Positions 15,116 through 24,229 of a stretch of 57,922 bases of DNA are shown one piece after another. The notes under the pieces are model-generated. The model was not told the DNA's origin. It made no database searches and saw nothing but the letters and a program-made list of their open reading frames with translations. Within the stretch, counting starts at the first letter, position 1. Every line of letters begins with the position of its first letter. Both the position numbers and the translations under genes were made by a program. This DNA comes from Sphingomonadaceae bacterium (lineage in GTDB: Bacteria > Pseudomonadota > Alphaproteobacteria > Sphingomonadales > Sphingomonadaceae), in NCBI GenBank assembly GCA_030147805.1, contig JASBUR010000056.1:1-57922 (forward strand), in the 5' to 3' direction.

Positions 15116-16464
15116 GCGGGCTGCTGCATCGCCGGCTCGATCGGGCGCCGCCGCGCGCGGTGGCGGCGTCGGGCCTGATCGTGCGCACCGCCGACGGCCG
15201 CGAGGTCATCGACGCCTCGGGGGGCGCGGCGGTGTCGTGCCTCGGCCATGGCCATCCGGCGGTCGTCGAGGCGATCCAGCGCCAGGCGGCGACGCTCGGC
15301 TACGTCCACTCGGGATTCTTCACCTCGGAGCCCGCCGAGGCGCTCGCCGACCGGCTCGTCGGCCATTCGCCCGGCGGGCTGTCGCGGGCGCTGTTCGTCA
15401 GCGGCGGCTCGGAGGCGATGGAGGCGGCGCTCAAGCTCGCGCGGCAATATTTCCTCGAAGCCGGCGAGCCGCAACGGTCGCGCTTCATCGCGCGGCGGCA
15501 AAGCTATCATGGCAACACGCTCGGCGCGCTGGCGCTGTCGGGCAACGTGGCGCGGCGCGCGCCTTATGAACCGATGCTCGGCGACGCCTTCAGCCATGTG
15601 TCGCCGGCCTTCGCCTATCGCTATCGCCGCGCCGACGAGGACGACACGGCCTATGTCGCGCGGCTCCGCCAGGAACTCATCGACCATTTCGAGGCGCTCG
15701 GCCCCGCGACCGTGGCGGGATTCGTCGCCGAGACGGTGGTCGGGGCGACGTCGGGCGCGGTCGCGGCGCCGCGCGGCTATTTCCGGGCGATGCGCGAGGT
15801 CTGCGACCGCTACGGCGCGCTGCTCATTCTCGACGAGGTGATGTGCGGCATGGGCCGCACCGGCACGCTCCACGCCTGGGAAGCCGAGGGCGTCGCGCCC
15901 GACCTGCAGATCGTCGCGAAGGGCCTGGGCGGCGGCTACCAGCCGATCGGCGCGCTGCTTGCCGGCGGGCGGATCGTCGAGGCGATCGCGCGCGGCTCGG
16001 GGGCGCTGATGCACGGCCATACCTATATGGCGCATCCGATCGCCTGCGCGGCGGCGCTGGCCGTGCAGCGCACCATCGCCGACGAACGGCTGCTCGACGC
16101 CGTCGTGGCGCGCGGGCGCCAGCTCGCGGCGCAACTGCAGCAGCGGCTCGGCGATCATCCGCATGTCGGCGACATAAGGGGACGCGGCTTGCTGATGGCG
16201 GTCGAGCTCATCGCCGACCGGGCGACCGGCGAGCCGTTCGCGCCGCGGCAGCGCATCGCCGAGCGCCTCAAGGCGGCGGCGTTCGAACGCGGCCTCGCCT
16301 GCTATCCCGGCAGCGGCACGATCGACGGCGAACGCGGCGATCATGTGCTGATCGCGCCGCCCTTCATTGCGACCGAGGCCGACATCGCGGCGATCGTCGA
16401 GCGTCTGGCGGCGTCGGTCGATGCCATCTGCGGGGGGGAGGACCATGGGCCTGTCGCGACGTGA
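15112..16464 (+). CDS. class III pyridoxal-phosphate aminotransferase
   Basis: A 450-residue fold-type I enzyme of the omega-amino acid/BioA-like group. The PLP-anchoring lysine lies in LQIVAKGLGGGYQPIGALL. The cofactor aspartate lies in LLILDEVMCGMGRTG. VSGGSEAMEAALKLARQY and SYHGNTLGALALSG bind the phosphate. The opening uses ATG within the previous gene's ATGA overlap. Several of its operon partners carry export signals, but this enzyme has none and should be cytoplasmic. It would transaminate an amine or amino acid released by the peptidases. Substrate specificity cannot be deduced from the sequence alone. Confidence 0.9.
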   Translation: MSGLLHRRLDRAPPRAVAASGLIVRTADGREVIDASGGAAVSCLGHGHPAVVEAIQRQAATLGYVHSGFFTSEPAEALADRLVGHSPGGLSRALFVSGGSEAMEAALKLARQYFLEAGEPQRSRFIARRQSYHGNTLGALALSGNVARRAPYEPMLGDAFSHVSPAFAYRYRRADEDDTAYVARLRQELIDHFEALGPATVAGFVAETVVGATSGAVAAPRGYFRAMREVCDRYGALLILDEVMCGMGRTGTLHAWEAEGVAPDLQIVAKGLGGGYQPIGALLAGGRIVEAIARGSGALMHGHTYMAHPIACAAALAVQRTIADERLLDAVVARGRQLAAQLQQRLGDHPHVGDIRGRGLLMAVELIADRATGEPFAPRQRIAERLKAAAFERGLACYPGSGTIDGERGDHVLIAPPFIATEADIAAIVERLAASVDAICGGEDHGPVAT

Positions 16465-17998
16465 GCTGCTGGTGACCGGAGCGGCGCTGGCGACCGCGGC
16501 GGCCGCGCCGCGCGGCCGGGGGCCGCGCCTGGCGGTGGCGATGCTCTCGCACGAGGGCAACAGTTTCGCGCCGGTGACGATCGGCCTCGACGCCTTCGAA
16601 AGCAGCGTCTGGGCGAAGGGCGACGCGGCGCAGCGCTTCGACGGCACCGCCACCGAGCTTGGCGGTGTGCTCGACTTTGCCGCCGCCAACCCCGACTGGC
16701 AGGTCGACTTCCTCAGGCTGGCGCAGGCGACGCCGTCAGGGCCGGTACGCGCCGACGTCTTTGATGCGATCGTCGCCGAGGTGGTCGGCGATTTGAAGGC
16801 GCGCGGCCCCTATGACGCGGTGCTGCTGATCCTGCATGGCGCGTTGCTCGTCGAGGGCCGCGACCTCGCCGATCTCGCCTTCGTGCAGGCCGTCCGCGAC
16901 GCGGTCGGGACCGGCTGCGCGCTCGGCGCGAGCTTCGATCTCCACGCCAACATCGACCCGCGCCTCGTCGCGCTGCTCGACGGCGGCAGCGGCTACAAGA
17001 CGCATCCGCACGTCGACCAGGCTGACGCGGCCAAGCGCGCGCTGGCGATGCTGCGCGGCAAGGTCCGCGGCGAACTGCGGCCGGTCGGCGTGCTGGTCAA
17101 GGCGGGCGCGATCCTGCCGTCGATCAACATGCGCACCGCCGAGGGGCCGATGGCCGAGCTCGAGGCGGTCGCCGCAGCGATGCTCGGCGGAACGCTGCTC
17201 GACGCGGTGCCGTTCGGCGGCTTCTCCTATGGCGACAGCGTTGCGGCGGGCGCGTCGGCGATGGTGTTCACCGATGGTGACCCGGCGCTGGCGCGATCCG
17301 CCGCGACCAGGCTCGCCGGTGAGATCGATGCGCGCGCCGACCGTTTCTTCGTCGCGCTTCCCAAGCCCGCCGAGGCGATCGCGCGCGCCGTCGCCGCGCC
17401 GAAGCCCGCCGCCATCGTCGACGCCGGCGACAATCCGCTGTCGGGCGGTGTCGCCGATACGCCGGGGCTGCTGCGCGCGCTCATCGACGCCAAGGTCGCG
17501 CTGCCGACGCTGTTCGCCTTCTTCTGGGATCCGGGCGTGGTCGCCAGGGCGCGCGCCGCCGGTGTCGGCGGCCGCGTATCGGGAACGCTCGGCGGGCGAC
17601 TGACGCCCGACTTCGGCGCACCGGTGCCCTTCGCGGCGACGGTGCTCAGGCTCACCGACGGCCGGTTCACCGCGCAGCCGCCGTTCATCATCGGCACCCG
17701 GCTCGATTTCGGCCCGACGGCGCTGCTGCGCCTCGACGGCACGATGATCGACGTCATCGTCACCTCGCTCTGCGCCTCGCCGCACGACCCGGGACTGCTG
17801 GCGCTGCACGGGCTGAAGATTGGCGACCATGCGCTGCTGGCGATCAAGGCGAAGAACCACTTCCGCGCCGCCTATGCCGCGCATCTAAAGACCATCGTCG
17901 ATACCGATGCGCCCGGGCCGGCAGCGCTCGACATCGCGAGCTTCCCGTTTCGCCGCGCCCCGCGCCGCTTGCGGCCCCTGAACGGAAACCCCTCATGA
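16445..17998 (+). CDS. M81 family metallopeptidase (MlrC/microcystinase C-like)
   Basis: A 517-residue protein of the M81/DUF1485 family. The N-terminus MGLSRRELLVTGAALATAAA has a twin-Arg-like RRE and a hydrophobic core, suggesting Tat export. Family blocks are LSHEGNSFAPV, LLILHGALLVEG, GASFDLHANIDP and GGSGYKTHPHVDQ, which include the predicted zinc ligands. A C-terminal domain follows with AIVDAGDNPLSGGVADT. MlrC of microcystin-degrading sphingomonads cleaves linear peptides containing the Adda amino acid, but the family is broad. There is no mlrA, so microcystin degradation should not be assumed. It overlaps the aminotransferase by 20 nt and the S9 peptidase by 4 nt. Confidence 0.88.
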   Translation: MGLSRRELLVTGAALATAAAAPRGRGPRLAVAMLSHEGNSFAPVTIGLDAFESSVWAKGDAAQRFDGTATELGGVLDFAAANPDWQVDFLRLAQATPSGPVRADVFDAIVAEVVGDLKARGPYDAVLLILHGALLVEGRDLADLAFVQAVRDAVGTGCALGASFDLHANIDPRLVALLDGGSGYKTHPHVDQADAAKRALAMLRGKVRGELRPVGVLVKAGAILPSINMRTAEGPMAELEAVAAAMLGGTLLDAVPFGGFSYGDSVAAGASAMVFTDGDPALARSAATRLAGEIDARADRFFVALPKPAEAIARAVAAPKPAAIVDAGDNPLSGGVADTPGLLRALIDAKVALPTLFAFFWDPGVVARARAAGVGGRVSGTLGGRLTPDFGAPVPFAATVLRLTDGRFTAQPPFIIGTRLDFGPTALLRLDGTMIDVIVTSLCASPHDPGLLALHGLKIGDHALLAIKAKNHFRAAYAAHLKTIVDTDAPGPAALDIASFPFRRAPRRLRPLNGNPS

Positions 17999-19992
17999 TC
18001 CGCTGGCTGCTGCTGATCGCCGCGATGCTCGCGAACCCGCTCGTCGCGCGCCCGTTCACCGCGATGGATCTGGCGACGATGGAGCGGGTATCCGATCCGC
18101 AGCTGTCGCCGGACGGGCGCTGGCTCGCCTATGCGCTGCGCACCGTGGCCTATGACGCGGGCGAGGTTCGGCAATCGGTGTGGGCGGTCGATCTGCGGAA
18201 GCGCGGGGCTGCGCCCGTGCGCCTCACCGCGCCGGCCGCTGGCGCGCCGCGCGCCCGGTGGGGCAGCGGCGGGACGCTCCATTTTCTCGCTGCCGATGCG
18301 AGGGGGGTGAAGCAGCTCTGGCGCACCACGGTCGGCGGTCAGCCGGCGCAGCTGACGCAGTCGCCGATCGACGTCGGCGCCTATCGGCTCCCGCCCGGCG
18401 GCAAGCACGCGGTGGCGGTGCTCAAGGTCTTTGCGGACTGCCCGACCTTGGCCTGTACCGCTGACCGGCTCGCCGAGCGCCAGCAGCGGCGCACCGCTTC
18501 GCAGCGCTATGACGATCTCAGCGTGCGCTTCGCCGACAGCTATGGCGACGGGCGGCGCAGCGCGTTGTTCCAGCTCGACCTGGCGGGGGGCGAGGCCGTG
18601 CCGCTGATGCGCGGCTTCGACGCCGATATCGATGGCGACCATGACTTCGATATCGCCGGCGACGCGGTGATCTTCTCGTCGTTGGCACCGGGCGTGTCGG
18701 CGAACGTCAGCGCCCTTCAGCACCTCTATCGCGTGCCGATCGACGGCAGCGCGGCGCCGGCACGGCTGGCGCCCGACGAGCGCGGTTCGTCGTTCCGGCC
18801 GGCGATCTCGCCCGATGGCAAACGGCTCGCCTATCTGCATCGCGGCGGCAACGGCTCGGACGGCGAGCGCAGCCGGCTGATGGTCGCCGACCTCGCCGGC
18901 GGGGCGCCGCGCGAGCTCGGGGCGGCGCTCGACCGCTGGCCGATGGAGATCGCGTGGAGCGGCGACGGCCGCAGCCTCCTCGGCTCGGTCGATGACGATG
19001 GGCAGCAGCGCATCCTCGCCTACGATCTGTCAGGCGCCATTCGCAGGCTGACCGGCGACGGTGCTGCCGCCAGCCTCAGCACGGGGGGGCGCGCGATCGC
19101 CTATGTCGCCAGCCGCTTCGACGCGCCGCCGCAGGTGTTCGTGCTCGAAGGCGCGCGGCCGCGGCAGGTGACGCGGGCCGCGGCCCCGCAACTCGCCGAC
19201 GTGCCGATGGTCAGGGCCGAGAGCATCACCTTGCCCGGCTGGAACGGCGAGCCCGTGCAGGCCTTCGTCACCCGGCCGACGGTCGAGCCGGGCCGCAAGG
19301 TGCCGGTGATCTTCCTCATCCACGGCGGCCCGCACAGCGCCTACAGCAACGAGTGGACCTATCTGCGCAATCCGCAGATCTGGGCGGGACGCGGCTATGC
19401 GACGGTGATGGTAAACTTCCACGGCTCGGTCGGGTGGGGGCAGGCGTTCGCGCGGTCGATCGTGCGCCACCGCGGCGACCGGCCGCTCGAGGATTTCCAG
19501 AAGCTCTGGCCGGCGATCCTGGCGCGCTATCCCGACCTCGACGGCGACCGCGCCTGCGCGATGGGCAGCTCGTTCGGCGGCTATCTCGTCAAGTGGATGG
19601 CGGGCGTCTGGAACGCGCCGTGGCGCTGCTTCGTCGCGCATGCCGGCGCCTTCGACACGCGCGCGCTCTCCTATTCGAACGACATCTTCTACCACAACGA
19701 CCAGCTGATCAGCGGCGCGCCGCCGTGGGAGCGGCCCGACGAGGTCGAGCGTTTCAACCCGGTCAACCATGTCACCAACTGGCGAAAGCCGATCCTGATC
19801 ACCCATGGCGCGCGCGACTATCGCGTGCCGTTCGACCAGGGGCTGTCGGCGTTCGTCGCCGCGCAGCGCCGTGGCGTGCCGAGCCAGTTGCTGGCCTTTC
19901 CGGGCGAGAGCCATCTGATCAGCGCGCCGCAGGCGACGGTCGAATGGTATGAGGCGGTCAACGCCTGGCTCGACCGCTGGACCGCACCGTGA
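17995..19992 (+). CDS. S9 family prolyl oligopeptidase-type peptidase, secreted
   Basis: A 665-residue protein with a signal peptide (MIRWLLLIAAMLANPLVARP), a WD40-like beta-propeller (repeats such as DPQLSPDGRWLAYAL and RPAISPDGKRLAYLH) and a C-terminal alpha/beta-hydrolase peptidase domain. The catalytic serine is S526 in MGSSFGG, the aspartate lies in THGARDYRVP and the histidine in PGESHLIS. It likely cleaves short peptides in the periplasm. The lasso-peptide isopeptidases of sphingomonads belong to the same superfamily, but no lasso biosynthesis genes are present. It is coupled to the upstream M81 gene by ATGA and to the downstream symporter by GTGA. Confidence 0.92.
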   Translation: MIRWLLLIAAMLANPLVARPFTAMDLATMERVSDPQLSPDGRWLAYALRTVAYDAGEVRQSVWAVDLRKRGAAPVRLTAPAAGAPRARWGSGGTLHFLAADARGVKQLWRTTVGGQPAQLTQSPIDVGAYRLPPGGKHAVAVLKVFADCPTLACTADRLAERQQRRTASQRYDDLSVRFADSYGDGRRSALFQLDLAGGEAVPLMRGFDADIDGDHDFDIAGDAVIFSSLAPGVSANVSALQHLYRVPIDGSAAPARLAPDERGSSFRPAISPDGKRLAYLHRGGNGSDGERSRLMVADLAGGAPRELGAALDRWPMEIAWSGDGRSLLGSVDDDGQQRILAYDLSGAIRRLTGDGAAASLSTGGRAIAYVASRFDAPPQVFVLEGARPRQVTRAAAPQLADVPMVRAESITLPGWNGEPVQAFVTRPTVEPGRKVPVIFLIHGGPHSAYSNEWTYLRNPQIWAGRGYATVMVNFHGSVGWGQAFARSIVRHRGDRPLEDFQKLWPAILARYPDLDGDRACAMGSSFGGYLVKWMAGVWNAPWRCFVAHAGAFDTRALSYSNDIFYHNDQLISGAPPWERPDEVERFNPVNHVTNWRKPILITHGARDYRVPFDQGLSAFVAAQRRGVPSQLLAFPGESHLISAPQATVEWYEAVNAWLDRWTAP

Positions 19993-21221
19993 GGCGCTGG
20001 TTCGCGACGCCGCTGTGGCAGCGCATCCTGCTGGCGATCCTGCTCGGCGCGCTGGCCGGCTGGCTGCTCGGCGAGCGTGCCGCGCACATCAAATGGATCG
20101 GCGACCTGTTCATCCGGCTGATCCGCATGATGGTGGTACCGCTGGTGCTGGCGATGATCGTCACCGGCGTCGCGGCGCTCGGCGACCCCCGGCGGCTTGG
20201 CACGATGGGCGGTCGCACGATCGGGCTGCTGATCGCGATGACCGCGCTGGCGGTGTGCGTCGGCCTCGGTCTCGGCACCTGGCTGCAGCCCGGCGCCGGC
20301 GTGCAGCTGGGCGAGGTCGGCGCCGGAACGCCGGCGGTCGCGCGGCCGATCGGCGAACAATTGCTGGCGATCGTGCCGGTCAACCCGTTCGCGGCGATTG
20401 CCGGGGGGGAGATGCTGTCGATCATCTTTTTTGCGATGGCGATCGGGCTGGGGGCGCTGCTGGTCGGCGAGCGCGGGCGGCCGCTGGTGGCGCTCGCCGA
20501 GGGCGCGGCGGCGATCATGCTGCGCCTCGTCCATCTGTTCATGGAGCTGGCGCCGTTCGGCGTCTTCGCGCTGATCGCCGCGACCGTCGGCACCCATGGC
20601 CTCGCGGTGTTCGGCGCGCTGTTCTGGCTGGCGGCGGCGTTGGTCATCGGCACGCTGTTCCAGATCTTCGTCGTCCAGGCCGGCCTCGTCGCCGTTGTCG
20701 CGCGCTACCCGATCGGTCGCTATTTCCGCGGCATCGTCGAAGCGGTGCTGATGGCCTTCTCGACGACGTCGAGCGCCGCGACGCTGCCGACCACGATGAA
20801 GGTCGCCGAGGAGAAGCTGCATCTCGGCAAGCCGATCGCCTCGGCGGCGATCCCGCTCGGCGTCGGCATCGCGCGCGACGGCACCGCCGTCTATGTCGGG
20901 CTGCTGACGATGTTCGCGGCGCAGATCTACGGCGTCGCACTGGCGCCCGGCGACTATGCGGTGCTGGTGCTGGCGGCGACGCTGCTGGCGCTCGGTGCGG
21001 CGGGGGTGCCGTCGGCGGCGCTGTTCATGCTGACCGGCGTGATGTCGATGATCGGCGTCGACGACCTGCAGACCGCCGCCATCGTCGCCTTCATCCTGCC
21101 GTTCGACCGGCTGCTCGACATGGTGCGGACCGTACCCAACGTCACCGCCAACCTCGCGGTCGCGACGACCGTCGCGCGCTGGGAAGGCGAACTCGACCTC
21201 GAAAGGAAGCCGCATGCGTAA
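19989..21221 (+). CDS. dicarboxylate/amino acid:cation symporter (SDF/DAACS family)
   Basis: A 410-residue inner-membrane transporter of the GltP/DctA/SstT superfamily. Conserved elements are IRLIRMMVVPLVLAMIVTGV, the serine-rich re-entrant loop AFSTTSSAATLPTTMKVAEE, and PLGVGIARDGTAVYVGLLTM, where family members usually have NMDG (here ARDG). The SDF family moves acidic or neutral amino acids with Na+ or H+. The altered metal-site motif could shift specificity. The GTG start at 19989 overlaps the previous TGA. In this operon it is the obvious importer for products of the secreted peptidases. Confidence 0.9.
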   Translation: MRRWFATPLWQRILLAILLGALAGWLLGERAAHIKWIGDLFIRLIRMMVVPLVLAMIVTGVAALGDPRRLGTMGGRTIGLLIAMTALAVCVGLGLGTWLQPGAGVQLGEVGAGTPAVARPIGEQLLAIVPVNPFAAIAGGEMLSIIFFAMAIGLGALLVGERGRPLVALAEGAAAIMLRLVHLFMELAPFGVFALIAATVGTHGLAVFGALFWLAAALVIGTLFQIFVVQAGLVAVVARYPIGRYFRGIVEAVLMAFSTTSSAATLPTTMKVAEEKLHLGKPIASAAIPLGVGIARDGTAVYVGLLTMFAAQIYGVALAPGDYAVLVLAATLLALGAAGVPSAALFMLTGVMSMIGVDDLQTAAIVAFILPFDRLLDMVRTVPNVTANLAVATTVARWEGELDLERKPHA

Positions 21222-22653
21222 GCTGATCCTCGCCGCGTTGCTCGCCACGCCGTCGGCGCTCGCCGCCGCGCCGCTCGGCGACGCGCAAAGCGCCCAGATC
21301 ATCCGGGCCGTCGAGGCGCGCAGCGCCTCGATCGAGTCGGCGGCGCTCGACATCTGGCGCTTTGCCGAGGTCGGCTACCAGGAGTCGAAGAGCAGCGCGC
21401 TGCTGCAGAAGCAGCTGAAGGACGCCGGCTTCGAGGTGACGGCCAACGTCGCCGGCATGCCGACCGCCTTCGTCGCCACCTTCCGCGCCGGGGCGGGGCC
21501 GGTGATCGGCCTGCTCGCCGAATTCGATGCGCTGCCGGGCCTGTCGCAGGCCGCCGCGCCCGATCGCAAGCCCGTCGTCGCCGGTGCCGCCGGCCATGGC
21601 TGCGGCCATAATCTGTTCGGCGCGGCCTCGGTCGGCGCGGCGATCGCGATCAAGAGCTGGATGCAGGCGAACGACGTGAAGGGCGAGCTCCGCCTCTACG
21701 GCACGCCGGCGGAAGAGGGCGGCGGCGCCAAAGTCTATATGTCGCGCGCCGGGCTGTTCGACGATGCCGCGACGGTCATCCACTGGCATCCCGACGACGC
21801 CAACAGCGCCGCGCAGGATTTCGCGATGGCGAACATCAGCGGCAAGTTCCGCTTCCGCGGGGTCGCGGCGCATGCCGCGGCGGCGCCCGACAAGGGCCGC
21901 TCGGCGCTCGACGCGCTCGAGATCATGGACGTGGCGGTGCAGTTCATGCGCGAGCATATCCCCGATGGGGTGCGCATCCACAGCATCGTCACCAATGGCG
22001 GCGCCGCGCCCAACGTCGTCCCCGACTTCGCCGAATCCTATTACTACGTCCGCCACAAGGATCCCGAGGTGGTGCGGCAGGTGCTCGAGCGGGAGAAGAA
22101 GGTCGCCGAGGGCATCGCGATCGCCACCGAGACCCAGGTCGACTTCGAGCTGATGAACGGGGTATTCGCGCTGCTTCCCAACGATACGCTCGGGCGGGTG
22201 ATGGACGCCAGCCTGCGCCGCGCCGGCACGCCAGTGTGGACGCCGCAGGAGACCGCGTTCGCGCGCGGCATCGCCAGGTCGCTTGGCAACGCCGCCAAGC
22301 CGCTCGAGACCGCGTCGGCGATTCCGGCCTACAGCTCGGGCGGCCCCGGCGGCGGCTCGACCGACGTCGGCGACGTGAGTTGGGTGGTGCCCACCGTCGG
22401 CCTCAACGTCGCCACCTATGTTCCCGGCACCTCGGCGCATTCCTGGCAGGCGGTGGCAGCGGCGGGCACCGGCATCGGCACCAAGGGCGCGGTGGTGGCG
22501 GCCAAGGCGATGGCGCTGACCGCCGGCGCGCTGTTCGCCGACCCTGACCTGCTGGCCGCGGCCCGCGCCGAATTCGACGAGCGTCGCGGAAAGGGCTTCA
22601 CCTACAAGCCGTTGATCGGCGATCGTTCGCCGCCGCTCGACTATCGGAAATAG
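21214..22653 (+). CDS. M20 family amidohydrolase, AbgB-like, secreted
   Basis: A 479-residue M20D peptidase resembling aminobenzoyl-glutamate hydrolase subunit B. A signal peptide (MRKLILAALLATPSALAAAP) indicates export. Metal-site segments are HGCGHNLFGAAS (H-x-C-G-H), YGTPAEEGGGAKV with Glu-Glu, and VIHWHPDDAN. The dimerisation-domain VAAHAAAAPDKGRSALDALE is typical, and the C-terminal histidine lies in PGTSAHSWQAV. It should hydrolyse an amide bond of an N-acyl or N-aroyl amino acid or dipeptide. It is the last gene of the operon and starts 8 nt inside the symporter gene. Confidence 0.9.
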   Translation: MRKLILAALLATPSALAAAPLGDAQSAQIIRAVEARSASIESAALDIWRFAEVGYQESKSSALLQKQLKDAGFEVTANVAGMPTAFVATFRAGAGPVIGLLAEFDALPGLSQAAAPDRKPVVAGAAGHGCGHNLFGAASVGAAIAIKSWMQANDVKGELRLYGTPAEEGGGAKVYMSRAGLFDDAATVIHWHPDDANSAAQDFAMANISGKFRFRGVAAHAAAAPDKGRSALDALEIMDVAVQFMREHIPDGVRIHSIVTNGGAAPNVVPDFAESYYYVRHKDPEVVRQVLEREKKVAEGIAIATETQVDFELMNGVFALLPNDTLGRVMDASLRRAGTPVWTPQETAFARGIARSLGNAAKPLETASAIPAYSSGGPGGGSTDVGDVSWVVPTVGLNVATYVPGTSAHSWQAVAAAGTGIGTKGAVVAAKAMALTAGALFADPDLLAAARAEFDERRGKGFTYKPLIGDRSPPLDYRK

Positions 22654-22738
22654 AATCTTTGTATCGTCGCCGTCGCTGCGGGATATATCGGCGCGGGGCC
22701 GGAGTTGTGATCGGCGTCGCAACCGACGACGAGAGAGC

Positions 22739-24229
22739 ATGACCGGCGAATTCGATAGTCTTTGGCGTACCGACAATGCGACGCGTGCCAGCGTGATCGT
22801 CGATGCGGAGGACTATTTCCATTTCGCGCGCCTCGCCATGTTGAAGGCGCGCAAGCGGATCATGCTGATCGGTTGGGACTTCGACGCGCGCATCCGCCTC
22901 GACTATGGCGACAACACGCATCAGGCGCCGACGACCGTCGGCGACTTCATCTACTGGCTGGTCAAGCGGTCGCCCGAGCTCGAAATCTGCCTGCTGCGCT
23001 GGGACGTCGGCGCGCTCAAGACGATCTTTCGCGGCACCACCGTCTTCACGCTGCTCAAATGGATGATGCACAAGCGCATCCACACCAAGCTCGACGGTTT
23101 CCACCCGACCGGCGGGTCGCATCACCAGAAGATCATCGTCATCGACGATTGCGTCGCCTTCTGCGGCGGCATCGACATGACCGGCGGCCGATGGGACACG
23201 CGCAGCCACCATGACGATGAACCGCATCGCGTCTTTCCGACCGGCGCGTCCTGCGAGCCGTGGCACGATGCGACCACCGCGCTCGAAGGCCCGGTGGCGG
23301 CGGCGCTCGGCGAACTGGCGCGCGAACGCTGGCAGCGCGCCGGCGGGCATGAGCTGGCGCCGGTCACGGGCGCGTTCGACTGCTGGCCCGACGATCTCGA
23401 GGTCGATTTCACCGACATCGACGTGAGCATCGCCCGCACGCTCCCCGAGATGCCCGGGCGCCCCGAGGTGCGCGAAGTCGAGGCGCTGTTCGTCGAGGAA
23501 ATCGCCAACGCCAAGCACAGCATCTACGCCGAGAGTCAGTATTTCGCTTCGCGCCGGATCGCCGAAGCGATCGGCAAGCGGCTGGTCGAACCCGATTGCC
23601 CCGAGATCGTCCTCGTCAATCCGCTGAGCGCGCAGGGGTGGCTGGAACCGGTCGCGATGGACACGGCGCGCGCGCGGCTGGTGGCGGCGCTCCGCCAGCT
23701 CGACGTGCATGGACGCTTGAAGCTCTACCACCCGTTCACCGCCGGCGGCCTGCCGATCTACGTGCATGCCAAGGTGATGATCATCGACGGCCGCTCGATC
23801 CGCATCGGCTCGGCCAACATGAACAACCGGTCGCTCGCGCTCGACAGCGAATGCGACGTGCTGATCGAGATCGACGACGCCGACCGCGCCGAGGCGGCGC
23901 GCGTGCGCGCCATCCGCGATGGACTGATTGCCGAGCATCTGGGCCTGACGGCGGAGCAGGTCGCCGCCGAGATCGAGGCGCGAGGCTCGCTGATCGCGAC
24001 GATCGAGGCGCTGCGCGGCGAGGGCAAGACGTTGCGGCCCTACGCGATTCCCGAGCTCAACGAGGTCGAGAAATGGCTCGCCGACAACAAGGTCCTCGAT
24101 CCCGAGGGGCCCTCCGAAATGTTCGAGCCGGTGTCGAGCCGCCGTCGATTGATCGGCCGCATTCGCCAGCTCCGCCACCGCAACGCCTGGCGGCGCAGGC
24201 CGAAAGCTATGCTTTCGCCTGCGCCCTGA
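22739..24229 (+). CDS. phospholipase D-like protein with two HKD motifs
   Basis: A 496-residue protein with both HxKxxxxD motifs: H129-Q-K131 with D136 (SHHQKIIVIDD) and H343-A-K345 with D350 (VHAKVMIIDGRSIRIGSANM). Length and layout match bacterial phospholipase D/transphosphatidylase-type enzymes related to the plant-type PLD, not cardiolipin synthase. No signal peptide is evident. The likely chemistry is hydrolysis or head-group exchange of phospholipids. It sits alone, 85 nt after the M20 gene and tail to tail with the DUF885 gene, overlapping it by 23 nt. Confidence 0.9.
   Translation: MTGEFDSLWRTDNATRASVIVDAEDYFHFARLAMLKARKRIMLIGWDFDARIRLDYGDNTHQAPTTVGDFIYWLVKRSPELEICLLRWDVGALKTIFRGTTVFTLLKWMMHKRIHTKLDGFHPTGGSHHQKIIVIDDCVAFCGGIDMTGGRWDTRSHHDDEPHRVFPTGASCEPWHDATTALEGPVAAALGELARERWQRAGGHELAPVTGAFDCWPDDLEVDFTDIDVSIARTLPEMPGRPEVREVEALFVEEIANAKHSIYAESQYFASRRIAEAIGKRLVEPDCPEIVLVNPLSAQGWLEPVAMDTARARLVAALRQLDVHGRLKLYHPFTAGGLPIYVHAKVMIIDGRSIRIGSANMNNRSLALDSECDVLIEIDDADRAEAARVRAIRDGLIAEHLGLTAEQVAAEIEARGSLIATIEALRGEGKTLRPYAIPELNEVEKWLADNKVLDPEGPSEMFEPVSSRRRLIGRIRQLRHRNAWRRRPKAMLSPAP

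Noticed and set aside
16445..17998. Microcystin-degrading mlr cluster
   Set aside because: Only an MlrC-like protein is present. There is no MlrA (CAAX-type protease), MlrB or MlrD of the known type nearby, and M81 is a broad family.
17995..19992. Lasso-peptide isopeptidase (AtxE-like) and lasso cluster
   Set aside because: The S9 fold is shared, but no precursor, B or C biosynthesis proteins are seen, and the neighbours are other peptidases and a symporter.
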